In this document: positions 11,500 to 18,742 of the stretch, piece after piece
Position numbering within the stretch: position 1 is the first letter of the stretch
How the letters are laid out: each line of letters starts with the position of its first letter
Assembly (NCBI GenBank): GCA_018262705.1
Contig: JADFDQ010000007.1
Coordinates: forward strand, 62,001 to 126,000
DNA: 64,000 nucleotides
Direction: 5' to 3'
Source: Xanthomonas sp.
Lineage (GTDB): Bacteria; Pseudomonadota; Gammaproteobacteria; Xanthomonadales; Xanthomonadaceae
The notes under the pieces: model-generated
The model's database searches: none
The model's input: only the letters and a program-made list of their open reading frames with translations
Told to the model about the DNA's origin: nothing
Translations under genes and position numbers: made by a program

Positions 11500-11632
11500 G
11501 TAACAGGTGCAACGCCTGTTGCTGAAGGTCACTACCCCTCCCCTGGTGTGATCGTCTGGAAAGGTCAGGTCATCCCCAACCTGCCTTCCCCCCCCAGCCC
11601 CACGGCCCACCCCTGGTCGTGGGGCTTTTTAT
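11500..11632 (+). ncRNA. sX13-like small regulatory RNA downstream of polA
   Basis: The polA–DUF421 spacer (11328–11712) contains no gene but can fold into consecutive stem-loops with C-rich loops. AACAGG/CCTGTT pairs at 11502–11520. A weak TCAC/GTGA stem encloses CCCCTCCCC (11529–11551). AAGGTCAGGT pairs with ACCTGCCTT around the loop CATCCCCA (11561–11587). The last is a terminator stem whose loop holds CCCACCCC. In Xanthomonas, sX13 is a ~115-nt RNA encoded downstream of polA, with stem-loops exposing C-rich loops that pair with G-rich leaders. Both context and architecture match. The 5' end is a guess; a TTCGGA–17 bp–TAAACT promoter-like pair lies at 11411–11439. Confidence 0.7.
11596..11632 (+). 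terminator. Rho-independent terminator of the sX13-like RNA
   Basis: A perfect 9-bp stem AGCCCCACG / CGTGGGGCT (11596–11604 and 11618–11626) with a 13-nt C-rich loop is followed directly by TTTTTATT. It ends the polA-downstream RNA and insulates the DUF421 gene. Confidence 0.85.
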
Positions 11633-11712
11633 TGGCTCCGAAGTTGCGGCGGCCTTTACCGGAAGCGCCACTGCGCCGAAAGTAGACGCCATCGCCTGCC
11701 CCGGAGACTTCG

Positions 11713-12219
11713 ATGGATGCGCTGTTCCAACTGTCCGCCCCGTGGTGGATCTTCGTGCTGCGCGCCGGCGTGATCTACCTGCTGGTGATGCTGCTGGTGC
11801 GCGCCTCGGGGAAGCGTGCGATCGGCCAGATGACGCCGCTGGATCTGGTGCTGTTGATCCTGATCGGCAACGCCGTGCAAAACGGCATCAACGGCGGCGA
11901 CAACTCGCTCAGCGGTGCGGGGATCATGGCCACAACGCTGATCGTACTCAATTACGCCGTGGCCTTCGCGATTTCACGCAGCCGCCGGGTCGAGCGGCTG
12001 GTGGAGGGTGAGCCGGTGGTGCTGGCCCGAGACGGCCAGGTATTCGTGGGTGTTCTCAAGCGTGAACTGGTCAGCGAGCGCGATTTCCACGAAGCGCTGC
12101 GAATGGGCAACGTCACCCGGGTGGACGACGTCGGGATCGCGCTGCTGGAAACCAATGGCCACATCACCGTCATTCCGCGTCGGCGCAGCGGCGCTGACAC
12201 CGGCGGTTCAGCCGACTGA
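11713..12219 (+). CDS. DUF421 (YetF-like) membrane protein
   Basis: The 168-aa protein has three N-terminal hydrophobic helices (~12–35, ~45–62, ~70–90) followed by a cytoplasmic α/β domain. Family hallmarks are visible: RASGKRAIGQMTPLDLVLLI, GNAVQNGI, and in the soluble part EGEPVVLARDGQ and VGIALLETNGHITVIPR. The family is widespread, is related to spore YetF/YrbG-type proteins, and has no established biochemical activity. The ATG follows a purine-rich GGAGAC stretch. Confidence 0.85.
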   Translation: MDALFQLSAPWWIFVLRAGVIYLLVMLLVRASGKRAIGQMTPLDLVLLILIGNAVQNGINGGDNSLSGAGIMATTLIVLNYAVAFAISRSRRVERLVEGEPVVLARDGQVFVGVLKRELVSERDFHEALRMGNVTRVDDVGIALLETNGHITVIPRRRSGADTGGSAD

Positions 12220-12285
12220 ATTACCATGTCGGGAGTCAATGCCGCCGGTGAAGCGGCGGCGCACCCGGCAGATGAGGATCGATGC

Positions 12286-12417
12286 ATGAAACAACTGGCA
12301 AAGATGGTGGTAATCGCGCTGATGTGCATGGGCTTTCTGGCCGCTTGCAACACGATTGCCGGCGCCGGCAAGGACATCAAGCGGGCCGGCGAAAAGATCG
12401 AAGGCGCGGCCAAGTAG
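12286..12417 (+). CDS. Entericidin A/B-family small lipoprotein
   Basis: The 43-aa product MKQLAKMVVIALMCMGFLAAC… has a lipobox FLAAC and the entericidin core NTIAGAGKDIKRAGEKIEGAAK (read here in two parts: NTIAGAGKDI, then KRAGEKIEGAAK). Entericidins form a membrane lipoprotein toxin/antidote pair in enterobacteria. Only one copy is present here, so it may serve as an envelope stress lipoprotein rather than a toxin. An upstream GAGGATCG serves as the ribosome site. A REP-like hairpin follows. Confidence 0.88.
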   Translation: MKQLAKMVVIALMCMGFLAACNTIAGAGKDIKRAGEKIEGAAK

Positions 12418-12452
12418 GCCGCGCGCGGTTCAGGGCATCGCCGAACCAACTT

Positions 12453-12478
12453 GTCACCCCGGCTTTCGCCGGGATGAC
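12453..12478. repeat. REP-like inverted repeat between convergent genes
   Basis: GTCACCCCGGC / GCCGGGATGAC arms enclose a TTTC loop. It belongs to the same family as the element found inside the restriction–modification gene at 29053–29137. It could also stop transcripts from both sides. Confidence 0.7.
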
Positions 12479-12512
12479 GGTTCAGGGCCTGATTGGCGTT
12501 GTCCGGGCCCGC

Positions 12513-13385
12513 TCACCAGCGCGGCGGGTCGGGCACGAAACCGTTCGGAAACGGGTTCGGGCCGCGGCGGTCGTGGCGCCAGTCGCCGCGCGGGATCACG
12601 CCCAGTGCGACCAGCGCGCGGGTGCTGTCGTAGCGCAGCTGGCTGACCTGCGCCGGGTGAACGCTGGCGCGTTCGAACGTGGTCTGACCGATCGGCGACC
12701 ATTCGCGCTGGCCATGGCCGGTGCCCAGCCGCTGCGGCGCGGCGGATTCTGCAGCCATCGCACGACCGCTTGCGGTGGAAGCTGGTGACGGCGCTTGGGC
12801 CGCAGGCCGCGCGCGCCGCATGCTGTCCTCGGCCATCGGCGGCGCGTAGGGCATGGGCCGCGGTTGGATCACGCGCTCTTGGAACACCGCGATCCCGACC
12901 ACACCGACGTTGTCCGGGCGCCCGGTGCGGGCGGCGTAGCTGTCCTGCAAATCGGTGAACACGAATTGGGCGATGTCGTCGAGCGACTTGCGCCAGCCGG
13001 CAATTTCGGTGGATTCCCACGGATCGAGCACATAGCCGGCCTGCGAGGGCGCGGCGGTCTGGCCGCTGACGGCGTTGACGCCGTCGACCGAGAGCACGAT
13101 CAGCACCCGCGATCCGGTGGTGTTGGTCAACCGCACCGCGTAGCGGTTGCCGGGCGTTCCCGGTACCCAGTCCTGGCCGCGATGGCGGTATTCGGGAAGG
13201 GTCTGGCCGCTGTCGCGATCGACGATGTCCATCTGGACGAGTTGCATCGAACGCGCCGGCAGCGGACGGCAGCCGCCGCGGTAGGGGGCGCCTTCGCGGC
13301 ACAAGGTGTCGGCGTGGGTGGGTGCCGGCAGCGCGATCGCGGCGACAACGGCAAGGGCAAGTGCGGACAGGGCGGTGCGGATCAT
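12513..13385 (-). CDS. Secreted protein of unknown function
   Basis: The 290-aa protein starts with a clear signal peptide (MIRTALSALALAVVAAIALP…THA). The mature part begins with a Cys pair (TLCREGAPYRGGC). Residues ~55–165 look like a β-rich domain (NRYAVRLTNTTGSRVLIVLS, VDGVNAVSG, GYVLDPWESTEIAGWRKS, VFTDLQDSYAARTGRPDNVG). After it come a low-complexity Ala/Pro/Met linker (~185–225) and a short Arg/Pro-rich tail. Proteins with this 'DGVNAVSGQ…YVLDPWES' core are common and uncharacterised in Xanthomonadales and other proteobacteria. No catalytic motif is evident; periplasmic or surface location is inferred from the signal peptide. Confidence 0.8.
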   Translation of the reverse strand: MIRTALSALALAVVAAIALPAPTHADTLCREGAPYRGGCRPLPARSMQLVQMDIVDRDSGQTLPEYRHRGQDWVPGTPGNRYAVRLTNTTGSRVLIVLSVDGVNAVSGQTAAPSQAGYVLDPWESTEIAGWRKSLDDIAQFVFTDLQDSYAARTGRPDNVGVVGIAVFQERVIQPRPMPYAPPMAEDSMRRARPAAQAPSPASTASGRAMAAESAAPQRLGTGHGQREWSPIGQTTFERASVHPAQVSQLRYDSTRALVALGVIPRGDWRHDRRGPNPFPNGFVPDPPRW

Positions 13386-13502
13386 GGCGTTCTCCCGGCG
13401 CGGTCATCGCGCTGCATTCTTGTCAACGCACCGGGGAGAAAAACGGGGTTGTGCGTCGAGATGGCTAAAATGGCGTTTATCCGAGAGTTGGAAACCCGCG
13501 CC

Positions 13503-14837
13503 TTGTCCCAGTCCAGAACCCGCGTCCTCACCGGCATCACCACCTCCGGCACGCCGCACCTCGGCAACTACGTCGGCGCCATCCGTCCGGCGCTGGCCAG
13601 CGCGCGCGGCGCAGACGAGGAGAACTTCTATTTCCTCGCCGATCTGCACGCGCTGGTGAAGTGCGGCGATCCGGCGCGGGTGCAGCGCAGCACGCTGGAG
13701 ATCGCCGCCACCTGGCTGGCCTGCGGGCTGGACGCCGACAAAATCTGGTTCTACCGGCAAAGCGACATCCCCGAGATTCCGGAGCTGACCTGGTTGCTGA
13801 CCTGCGTGGCCGGCAAGGGCCTGCTCAACCGCGCCCACGCTTACAAGGCGGCGGTGGATCGCAACCGCGCCGAGGGCGAGGACGACGACGCCGGCATCAA
13901 CGCCGGGCTGTTCATGTACCCGGTGCTGATGGCGGCCGACATCCTGATCTTCAACGCCAACAAGGTGCCGGTCGGGCGCGATCAGGTCCAGCACATCGAA
14001 ATGGCGCGCGACTTCGCGCAGCGCTTCAACCACCTGTACGGCGAACCGGCTGCAACAGTGCACTTCGCGCTGCCCGAAGCGGTGATCGACGAAAACGTTT
14101 CGACCTTGCCGGGCCTCGACGGCCGCAAGATGAGCAAGAGCTACGACAACACCATCCCGCTGTTCGCGCCGCGCGATGAAATGAAGAAGCTGATCGCCGG
14201 CATCGTCACCGATTCGCGCGCGCCCGGCGAGCCCAAGGACACCGAGGACAGCGCGCTGTTCCAGATCTATCAAGCCTTCGCCACGACTGCGGAAACCCGC
14301 GCCTTTGCGCAGGCTTTCGCGGACGGCATCGGCTGGGGCGAAGCCAAGCAGACCCTGTTCGAGCGCATCGACCGCGAGGTGGCGCCGCTGCGCGAAAAAT
14401 ACGAGGCGCTGATGGCCAATCCGGCGGCGATCGAGGCGACGCTGCGCGACGGGGCGGCGAGGCTGCGCGCGGCCCACGCCACGCCGACGCTGGCGCGCCT
14501 GCGGCAGGCGGTGGGGCTGCGCGATCTGTCCACGGTTGCTGCGGCGTTCAAAGTGGCGGCGAAAAAGGACACCGCGCTGCTGCCCAGCTTCAAGCAGTAC
14601 CGCGAGGCCGACGGCAAGTTCTACTTCAAGCTGGTGCAGGGCGAGCGCGTGCTGCTGCAGAGCGTGGGCTTCGATTCGCCGCGCGATGCCGGGGTGCGGG
14701 TGGCGGCGATCAAGCACGGCGAGATCGGCGATGCCGGCAGCGATTTTCGGCTCGGCGAGGGCGTCACCGCCGACGAGGTCAACGCTGCGCTGGCGGCGTT
14801 CGTCGACGCGCAGCTGGCCGACGGTGGCAGCAACTAG
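13503..14837 (+). CDS. trpS: Tryptophanyl-tRNA synthetase with C-terminal extension
   Basis: This class I synthetase charges tRNA-Trp. The HIGH-like motif TPHLGNYVGA lies near residue 14 and KMSKS at ~212. The FLADLHAL and GRDQVQHIE segments are typical. At ~444 aa it is ~100 residues longer than E. coli TrpS; the extra C-terminus (~355–444) contains KFYFKLVQGERVLLQSVGF…AGVRVAAIK, resembling a DUF1508/YegP-type module. The start is chosen at TTG 13503 because it aligns with family N-termini; an in-frame ATG at 13461 would add 14 residues with no family support. Confidence 0.95.
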   Translation: MSQSRTRVLTGITTSGTPHLGNYVGAIRPALASARGADEENFYFLADLHALVKCGDPARVQRSTLEIAATWLACGLDADKIWFYRQSDIPEIPELTWLLTCVAGKGLLNRAHAYKAAVDRNRAEGEDDDAGINAGLFMYPVLMAADILIFNANKVPVGRDQVQHIEMARDFAQRFNHLYGEPAATVHFALPEAVIDENVSTLPGLDGRKMSKSYDNTIPLFAPRDEMKKLIAGIVTDSRAPGEPKDTEDSALFQIYQAFATTAETRAFAQAFADGIGWGEAKQTLFERIDREVAPLREKYEALMANPAAIEATLRDGAARLRAAHATPTLARLRQAVGLRDLSTVAAAFKVAAKKDTALLPSFKQYREADGKFYFKLVQGERVLLQSVGFDSPRDAGVRVAAIKHGEIGDAGSDFRLGEGVTADEVNAALAAFVDAQLADGGSN

Positions 14838-14959
14838 GCGCGCACCGCAGGGGCGCGATTTGTTTTGTGCAAGGGCCGCCGATCGCGCCTCTCGGCCTGC
14901 GGCCTCGATGCGCTCCTACAGGCGCGATGTCCCCGTAGGAGCGCACCGCAGGGGCGCGA
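14838..14959. repeat. Cluster of 25-bp dispersed repeats (GTAGGAGCGCACCGCAGGGG type)
   Basis: Three degenerate copies fill the trpS–E2 convergent spacer: forward partial 14840–14858, reverse variant 14883–14919, and a full forward copy 14935–14959. The reverse variant has a CCTCTCGGCCTGCGGCCTCG core. Facing copies can form long stem-loops and may act as a bidirectional terminator. Confidence 0.85.
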
Positions 14960-14971
14960 TCTGCGTTTGCC

Positions 14972-16324
14972 TCAGTTCGGCCGCGCCAGATCGTCGAGCA
15001 GCGCCTTCAGGAAGCGCGCCGCTTCGCCGCCGGTGATGCAGCGGTGGTCGAAGGTCAGCGAGATCGGCATGCGCCGGTGCACCTCCACCCCGCCCATCAC
15101 CGCGACCACGTCGTGGGTGAGCTTGCCGACGCCGACGATCGCCACGCACGGCGGCACCACGACCACGGTGCCGTAGCGGCCGGCGAACATGCCGAAGTTG
15201 GACAGCGAGATGGTGTAGCCGGTCAATTCCGACGCCGGAATCGAACGGTCTTCCACCTGCGCGCGCAGGCGGTTGATGCCGGCGCGCAGGCCGGCGCCGT
15301 CGAGCAGGTGCGCGTTGCGCAGCGCCGGCACGAACAGGCCGTCGGGCGTGTCCACCGCCATGCCGAGATCGACGTGCGGGTGGCGGGTGAGGGCGAGGTT
15401 TTCGTCGTCGAACCAGGCGTTGAGCGACGGCTCGGCCTTGCAGGCAACGACAATGGCGCGGATCGTGCGCGCGGTGATGTCCTGCTTGCCGGCCCAGGCG
15501 TGCAGATCGGCATCGTCGACGATGGTCGTTTGCACCACGCGATCGCGGGCGTCGGCCATGACGCGTGCCATGTTGCGGCGCACGCCCTTGAGCTGCTCCG
15601 GCTGGCCGCTGACCGACACGGTCGGTGGCTGGGTGCGCATCGGCTTGCCCGACTGCGACAGCGTGCTGCGGGCCGCCGTTGCAACGGCGGCTGCGGCCGC
15701 AGAGACAAGGGTGGCCGCAGCGGCCGGCGCGGCCTGCTGCGCCATTGCGCCGGGATTCGCTGCCGCCTGCTTGACGTCGTTCATGGTGACGGTGCCGTCC
15801 GGCCCGGTCGCGCGCACGCGCGCCAGCTCCACGCCGAGCTTGCGCGCTATCGCGCGCACGGCCGGCACCGCCTTGACGCCGCCAACGGCGACGGCCGCTT
15901 CGCTGACCACCGTATTGCCGACCTGCATCGCGCCGACCACGGTGCCGGCGTCCTCACGCTCGCCGGAGGCCGGCTTGGCAGCGGCGGCAGGGGCCGGCGC
16001 GGGCGCCGGTTCCGGCTCCGGCTCGTCGTGGGCGGCACCGTGGTGGTGGCCGGTGTCCTGGCCTTCCGCGCGCTGCGGCAGACTCGGGTCGATTTCGAAC
16101 TCGGCCAGCAGTTTGCCGGTCACGATCACGTCGCCGGCGCCACCGGCGAGCTTGATCACCTTGCCGGACACCGGCGAGGGCACTTCGACCACCGCCTTGG
16201 CGGTTTCCATCGAGACCAGGTCTTCGTCGAGGCGGATGGTGTCGCCGACCCTGACGTGCCATTCGACGATGGTGGCGTCCGGCAGGCCTTCGCCGAGGTC
16301 GGGGAGGAAGAATTTCTTGCTCAT
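14972..16324 (-). CDS. bkdB: Dihydrolipoyl acyltransferase (E2) of branched-chain 2-oxoacid dehydrogenase
   Basis: The 450-aa E2 transfers the acyl group from the lipoyl arm to CoA. It has an N-terminal lipoyl domain (1–~80, attachment lysine in METAKAVVEVPS), an Ala/Pro/Glu-rich linker with a His/Asp segment (~85–125), a peripheral-subunit-binding domain (VRAIARKLGVELARVRATGPDG, read here in short form; ~155–190), and a catalytic acyltransferase domain (~225–450) ending TFDHRCITGGEA, which holds the active-site His and the conserved Gly. It follows the E1 genes on the same strand after a 115-bp repeat-bearing gap. The E1α sequence (below) points to branched-chain rather than pyruvate specificity. 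Confidence 0.9.
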   Translation of the reverse strand: MSKKFFLPDLGEGLPDATIVEWHVRVGDTIRLDEDLVSMETAKAVVEVPSPVSGKVIKLAGGAGDVIVTGKLLAEFEIDPSLPQRAEGQDTGHHHGAAHDEPEPEPAPAPAPAAAAKPASGEREDAGTVVGAMQVGNTVVSEAAVAVGGVKAVPAVRAIARKLGVELARVRATGPDGTVTMNDVKQAAANPGAMAQQAAPAAAATLVSAAAAAVATAARSTLSQSGKPMRTQPPTVSVSGQPEQLKGVRRNMARVMADARDRVVQTTIVDDADLHAWAGKQDITARTIRAIVVACKAEPSLNAWFDDENLALTRHPHVDLGMAVDTPDGLFVPALRNAHLLDGAGLRAGINRLRAQVEDRSIPASELTGYTISLSNFGMFAGRYGTVVVVPPCVAIVGVGKLTHDVVAVMGGVEVHRRMPISLTFDHRCITGGEAARFLKALLDDLARPN

Positions 16325-16338
16325 GGACGTTCTCGCTA

Positions 16339-16429
16339 CGTTCGTGGTTCGACAGGCTCACCACGAACGGGCGGCCGTTCGCCGGAAAACCTATCCCGTT
16401 CGTCCTGAGCCTGTCGAAGGATGAACGGG
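16339..16429. repeat. Inverted repeat element inside the bkd operon spacer
   Basis: Two facing copies of a CGTTCG…GAGCCTGTCGAAGG element occupy the E1β–E2 gap. Copy 1 (16339–16370) reads GGTTCGACAGGCTCACCACG; copy 2 (16395–16429) is its inverted variant with CCCGTTC/GAACGGG ends. The same family recurs at 22031–22097 and 23418–23446. Transcripts would fold into a strong hairpin between the two cistrons. Confidence 0.85.
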
Positions 16430-16439
16430 TGGAGAGGGG

Positions 16440-17426
16440 TCAGGAATAGGCCATCGCGCGCTTGGCGGCGGCGACGATCTTGTCCACGCTCGGCAGGTAC
16501 TTCATTTCGAGGCGGAACAGCGGGATGTGGGTGTCGTAGCCGGTGACGCGCTCGACCGGGGCAAGCAGGTCGAACAGGCATTCGTGGGCGATCCGTGCGG
16601 CGATTTCGCCGCCGAAGCCGGCCGTGCGCGGGGCCTCGTGCACGATCACGCAGCGGTGGGTCTTGTGCACCGATTCGGCGATGGTCGGGAAATCCAGCGG
16701 GGTCAGCGTGGCGACGTCGATCACTTCGGCGCTGATGCCTTCTTTTGCCAGCGCGTCGGCGGCCTCCATCGTTTCCTTGACCTGCGCGCCCCAGGTGACC
16801 AGCGTGATGTCGCTGCCGTCGCGCAGCACGTAGCACACGTCCAGCGGCAGCGCTTCGCCGTCGTCCGGCACCAGTTCCTTGTACTGCCGGTAGATGCGCT
16901 TGGGCTCCATGAAAATCACCGGATCCGGATCGCGGATCGCCGCCAGCAGCAGGCCGTAGGCGCGCTGCGGGCTGGACGGCATCACCACGCGCAGGCCGGG
17001 GACGTTGGTGAAGATCGCCTCGTTGGCCTCGCTGTGGCACTCCGGCGCGCGGATGCCGCCGCCCCACGGCACCCGCAGCACCATCGGACAGGTCAGCCGG
17101 CCGCGGGTGCGGTAGCGCATGCGCGCGGCGTGGCTGATCAGGAAGTCGACCATCGGATAGACGAAGCCGTCGAACTGCGCCTCGGCCACCGGCAGCATGC
17201 CCTGCGAGGCCATGCCCACGGTCAGGCCGGCGATGCTGGTTTCATCCAGCGGGGTGTCGAGAATGCGTTCGCGGCCGAATTCGGCGGACAGCCCGGCGGT
17301 GGCGCGGAACACGCCGCCGTTGACGCCGACGTCCTCGCCGAGCACGATCACGCGCTCGTCGTGACGCAGTTCATAGGCCAGCGCCTGGGTGATCGCCTCG
17401 ATCAAGGTGATGGGTTGCGCGCTCAT
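16440..17426 (-). CDS. bkdA2: 2-oxoisovalerate dehydrogenase E1 beta subunit
   Basis: The 328-aa transketolase-like β subunit pairs with E1α for thiamine-diphosphate-dependent decarboxylation of branched-chain 2-oxoacids. Visible features: GEDVGVNGGVF with the ThDP-activating Glu, PLDETSIAGLTVGMA, YRTRGRLTCPMVLRVP, HSEANEAIFTNVPGL, and DPDPVIFMEPKRIYR, the last typical of branched-chain rather than pyruvate E1β. The start overlaps the E1α stop as ATGA, so the two are translationally coupled. A longer upstream frame simply runs into E1α coding sequence. Confidence 0.93.
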   Translation of the reverse strand: MSAQPITLIEAITQALAYELRHDERVIVLGEDVGVNGGVFRATAGLSAEFGRERILDTPLDETSIAGLTVGMASQGMLPVAEAQFDGFVYPMVDFLISHAARMRYRTRGRLTCPMVLRVPWGGGIRAPECHSEANEAIFTNVPGLRVVMPSSPQRAYGLLLAAIRDPDPVIFMEPKRIYRQYKELVPDDGEALPLDVCYVLRDGSDITLVTWGAQVKETMEAADALAKEGISAEVIDVATLTPLDFPTIAESVHKTHRCVIVHEAPRTAGFGGEIAARIAHECLFDLLAPVERVTGYDTHIPLFRLEMKYLPSVDKIVAAAKRAMAYS

Positions 17427-18496
17427 GCCCGACCCTCCCGCGCCAACACTTCCGCCCGCTGCCCCTTCAGATCCTCGGGCAACTCGGCGTACAGATAATC
17501 GAACATGGCTTCGACCGGCTGCACCGGCGTGTTCAGATAGATATTGATTTCCTCGTCCACGCGCTTGCCGCACTCCTCAAGCCAGGCCTTCTCCTCGGCT
17601 TCGCTCCAGACCTTCTTGCCGATCAGGAACTTGCGCAGGCGAATGAACGGCTCCTTCAGCCACGCCGCTTTCACTTCGTCATCCTTGCGGTAGCGGCGGG
17701 CGTCGTCGGCGGTGGTGTGGTCGTGCAGGCGGTAGGTCATGAACTCGATCACGCTGCCGCCTTTGCCGCTGCGCGCGCGCTCCATGGCGCGGCGCATCGC
17801 TTCCAGCACGGCGATGAAATCGTTGCCGTCCACCTGCAGGCAATACAGCCCGCCGGCCAGGCCCTTCTGCGCCAGCGTTTCAGCGCCGGTCTGGGCGCTG
17901 CGCGGCACGCTGATCGCCCAGCCGTTGTTGACCACGCACAGCACCAGCGGCGAGGTGAACGCGCCGGCGGTATTGAGCGCGGCGTAAAAATCGGTCTTGG
18001 AGCTGCCGCCGTCGCCGCACACCGCCACCGCCACGCGCTTTTGCTTGCGCAGCTTGAATGAAAGCGCCGCGCCGGAGGCCATCAGGCACTGGGTGGAGAT
18101 CGGCACGCACCACGGATAGTCGTTCTTCGGGACTTCGTAAACATTGCCGCGCTCGTCGCCGCCCCAGTACAGCAGCACGCTGCGCGGCAGCACGCCGCGC
18201 GCGAACTGGGCGCCGTATTCGCGGTAGCTCGGCGCGAACACGTCCTCCGGCAGCATCGATGCGCCGATGCCGACGTGGGTGGCCTCGTGGCCGAGGCAGG
18301 CGGCGTAGGTGCCGAGCTTGCCGGTGCGCTGCAGGGCGATGGCCTTGGCGTCGAAGGTGCGCAGGAACAGCATCTGCTTGAACCACGGCACCAGTTGCCT
18401 GGCGTCTTTCACCGCGGGCGGGAGTTTGCCGACCAGCTTGCCGTCGGGCGTGAGGTATTGCAGGTATTCGATTTCGAAACTGGCGGCGATGGCCAT
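17423..18496 (-). CDS. bkdA1: 2-oxoisovalerate dehydrogenase E1 alpha subunit
   Basis: The 357-aa ThDP-binding α subunit carries GDGGSSKTDF…VVNNGWAIS (GDG…NN motif) near ~160–195. YRLHDHTTADDARRYRKDDE matches the phosphorylation-loop region of branched-chain E1α (HHSTSDD in mitochondria), and PFIRLRKFLIGKKVWSEAEE resembles the family's C-terminal helix. These favour branched-chain over pyruvate dehydrogenase. It heads the operon E1α–E1β–E2. A TACAAT −10-like box lies ~31 bp upstream (18527–18532, minus strand). An in-frame ATG two codons upstream (18502) is an alternative start. Confidence 0.92.
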   Translation of the reverse strand: MAIAASFEIEYLQYLTPDGKLVGKLPPAVKDARQLVPWFKQMLFLRTFDAKAIALQRTGKLGTYAACLGHEATHVGIGASMLPEDVFAPSYREYGAQFARGVLPRSVLLYWGGDERGNVYEVPKNDYPWCVPISTQCLMASGAALSFKLRKQKRVAVAVCGDGGSSKTDFYAALNTAGAFTSPLVLCVVNNGWAISVPRSAQTGAETLAQKGLAGGLYCLQVDGNDFIAVLEAMRRAMERARSGKGGSVIEFMTYRLHDHTTADDARRYRKDDEVKAAWLKEPFIRLRKFLIGKKVWSEAEEKAWLEECGKRVDEEINIYLNTPVQPVEAMFDYLYAELPEDLKGQRAEVLAREGRA

Positions 18497-18742
18497 GGGC
18501 ATCCATCCGATTGGAGCAATACCTCTATTGTAGCCGCTGACAGGCGCCCGCTCTTTGTTGCATTGCCGCAATACACCGGCGTGCGGCGCGCCGTGGTGCA
18601 GGATTTGCGGTCTGCAAGCCGTTCGCCTGAATGCGCGACGTTTGACGTTGCCCGCATCGTTCGGTGATGCTTCGGCGGTTGCGCCCGGGCTGGTCACGGC
18701 CCGCGCGTCGTCAATCCACCGCAGTTTCGATGGGAGAAACGC

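Noticed and set aside
12795-13502. A 236-codon upstream extension of trpS
   Set aside because: It runs antisense through the secreted protein gene at 12513–13385 and its sequence has no synthetase similarity; family alignment puts the start near 13503.
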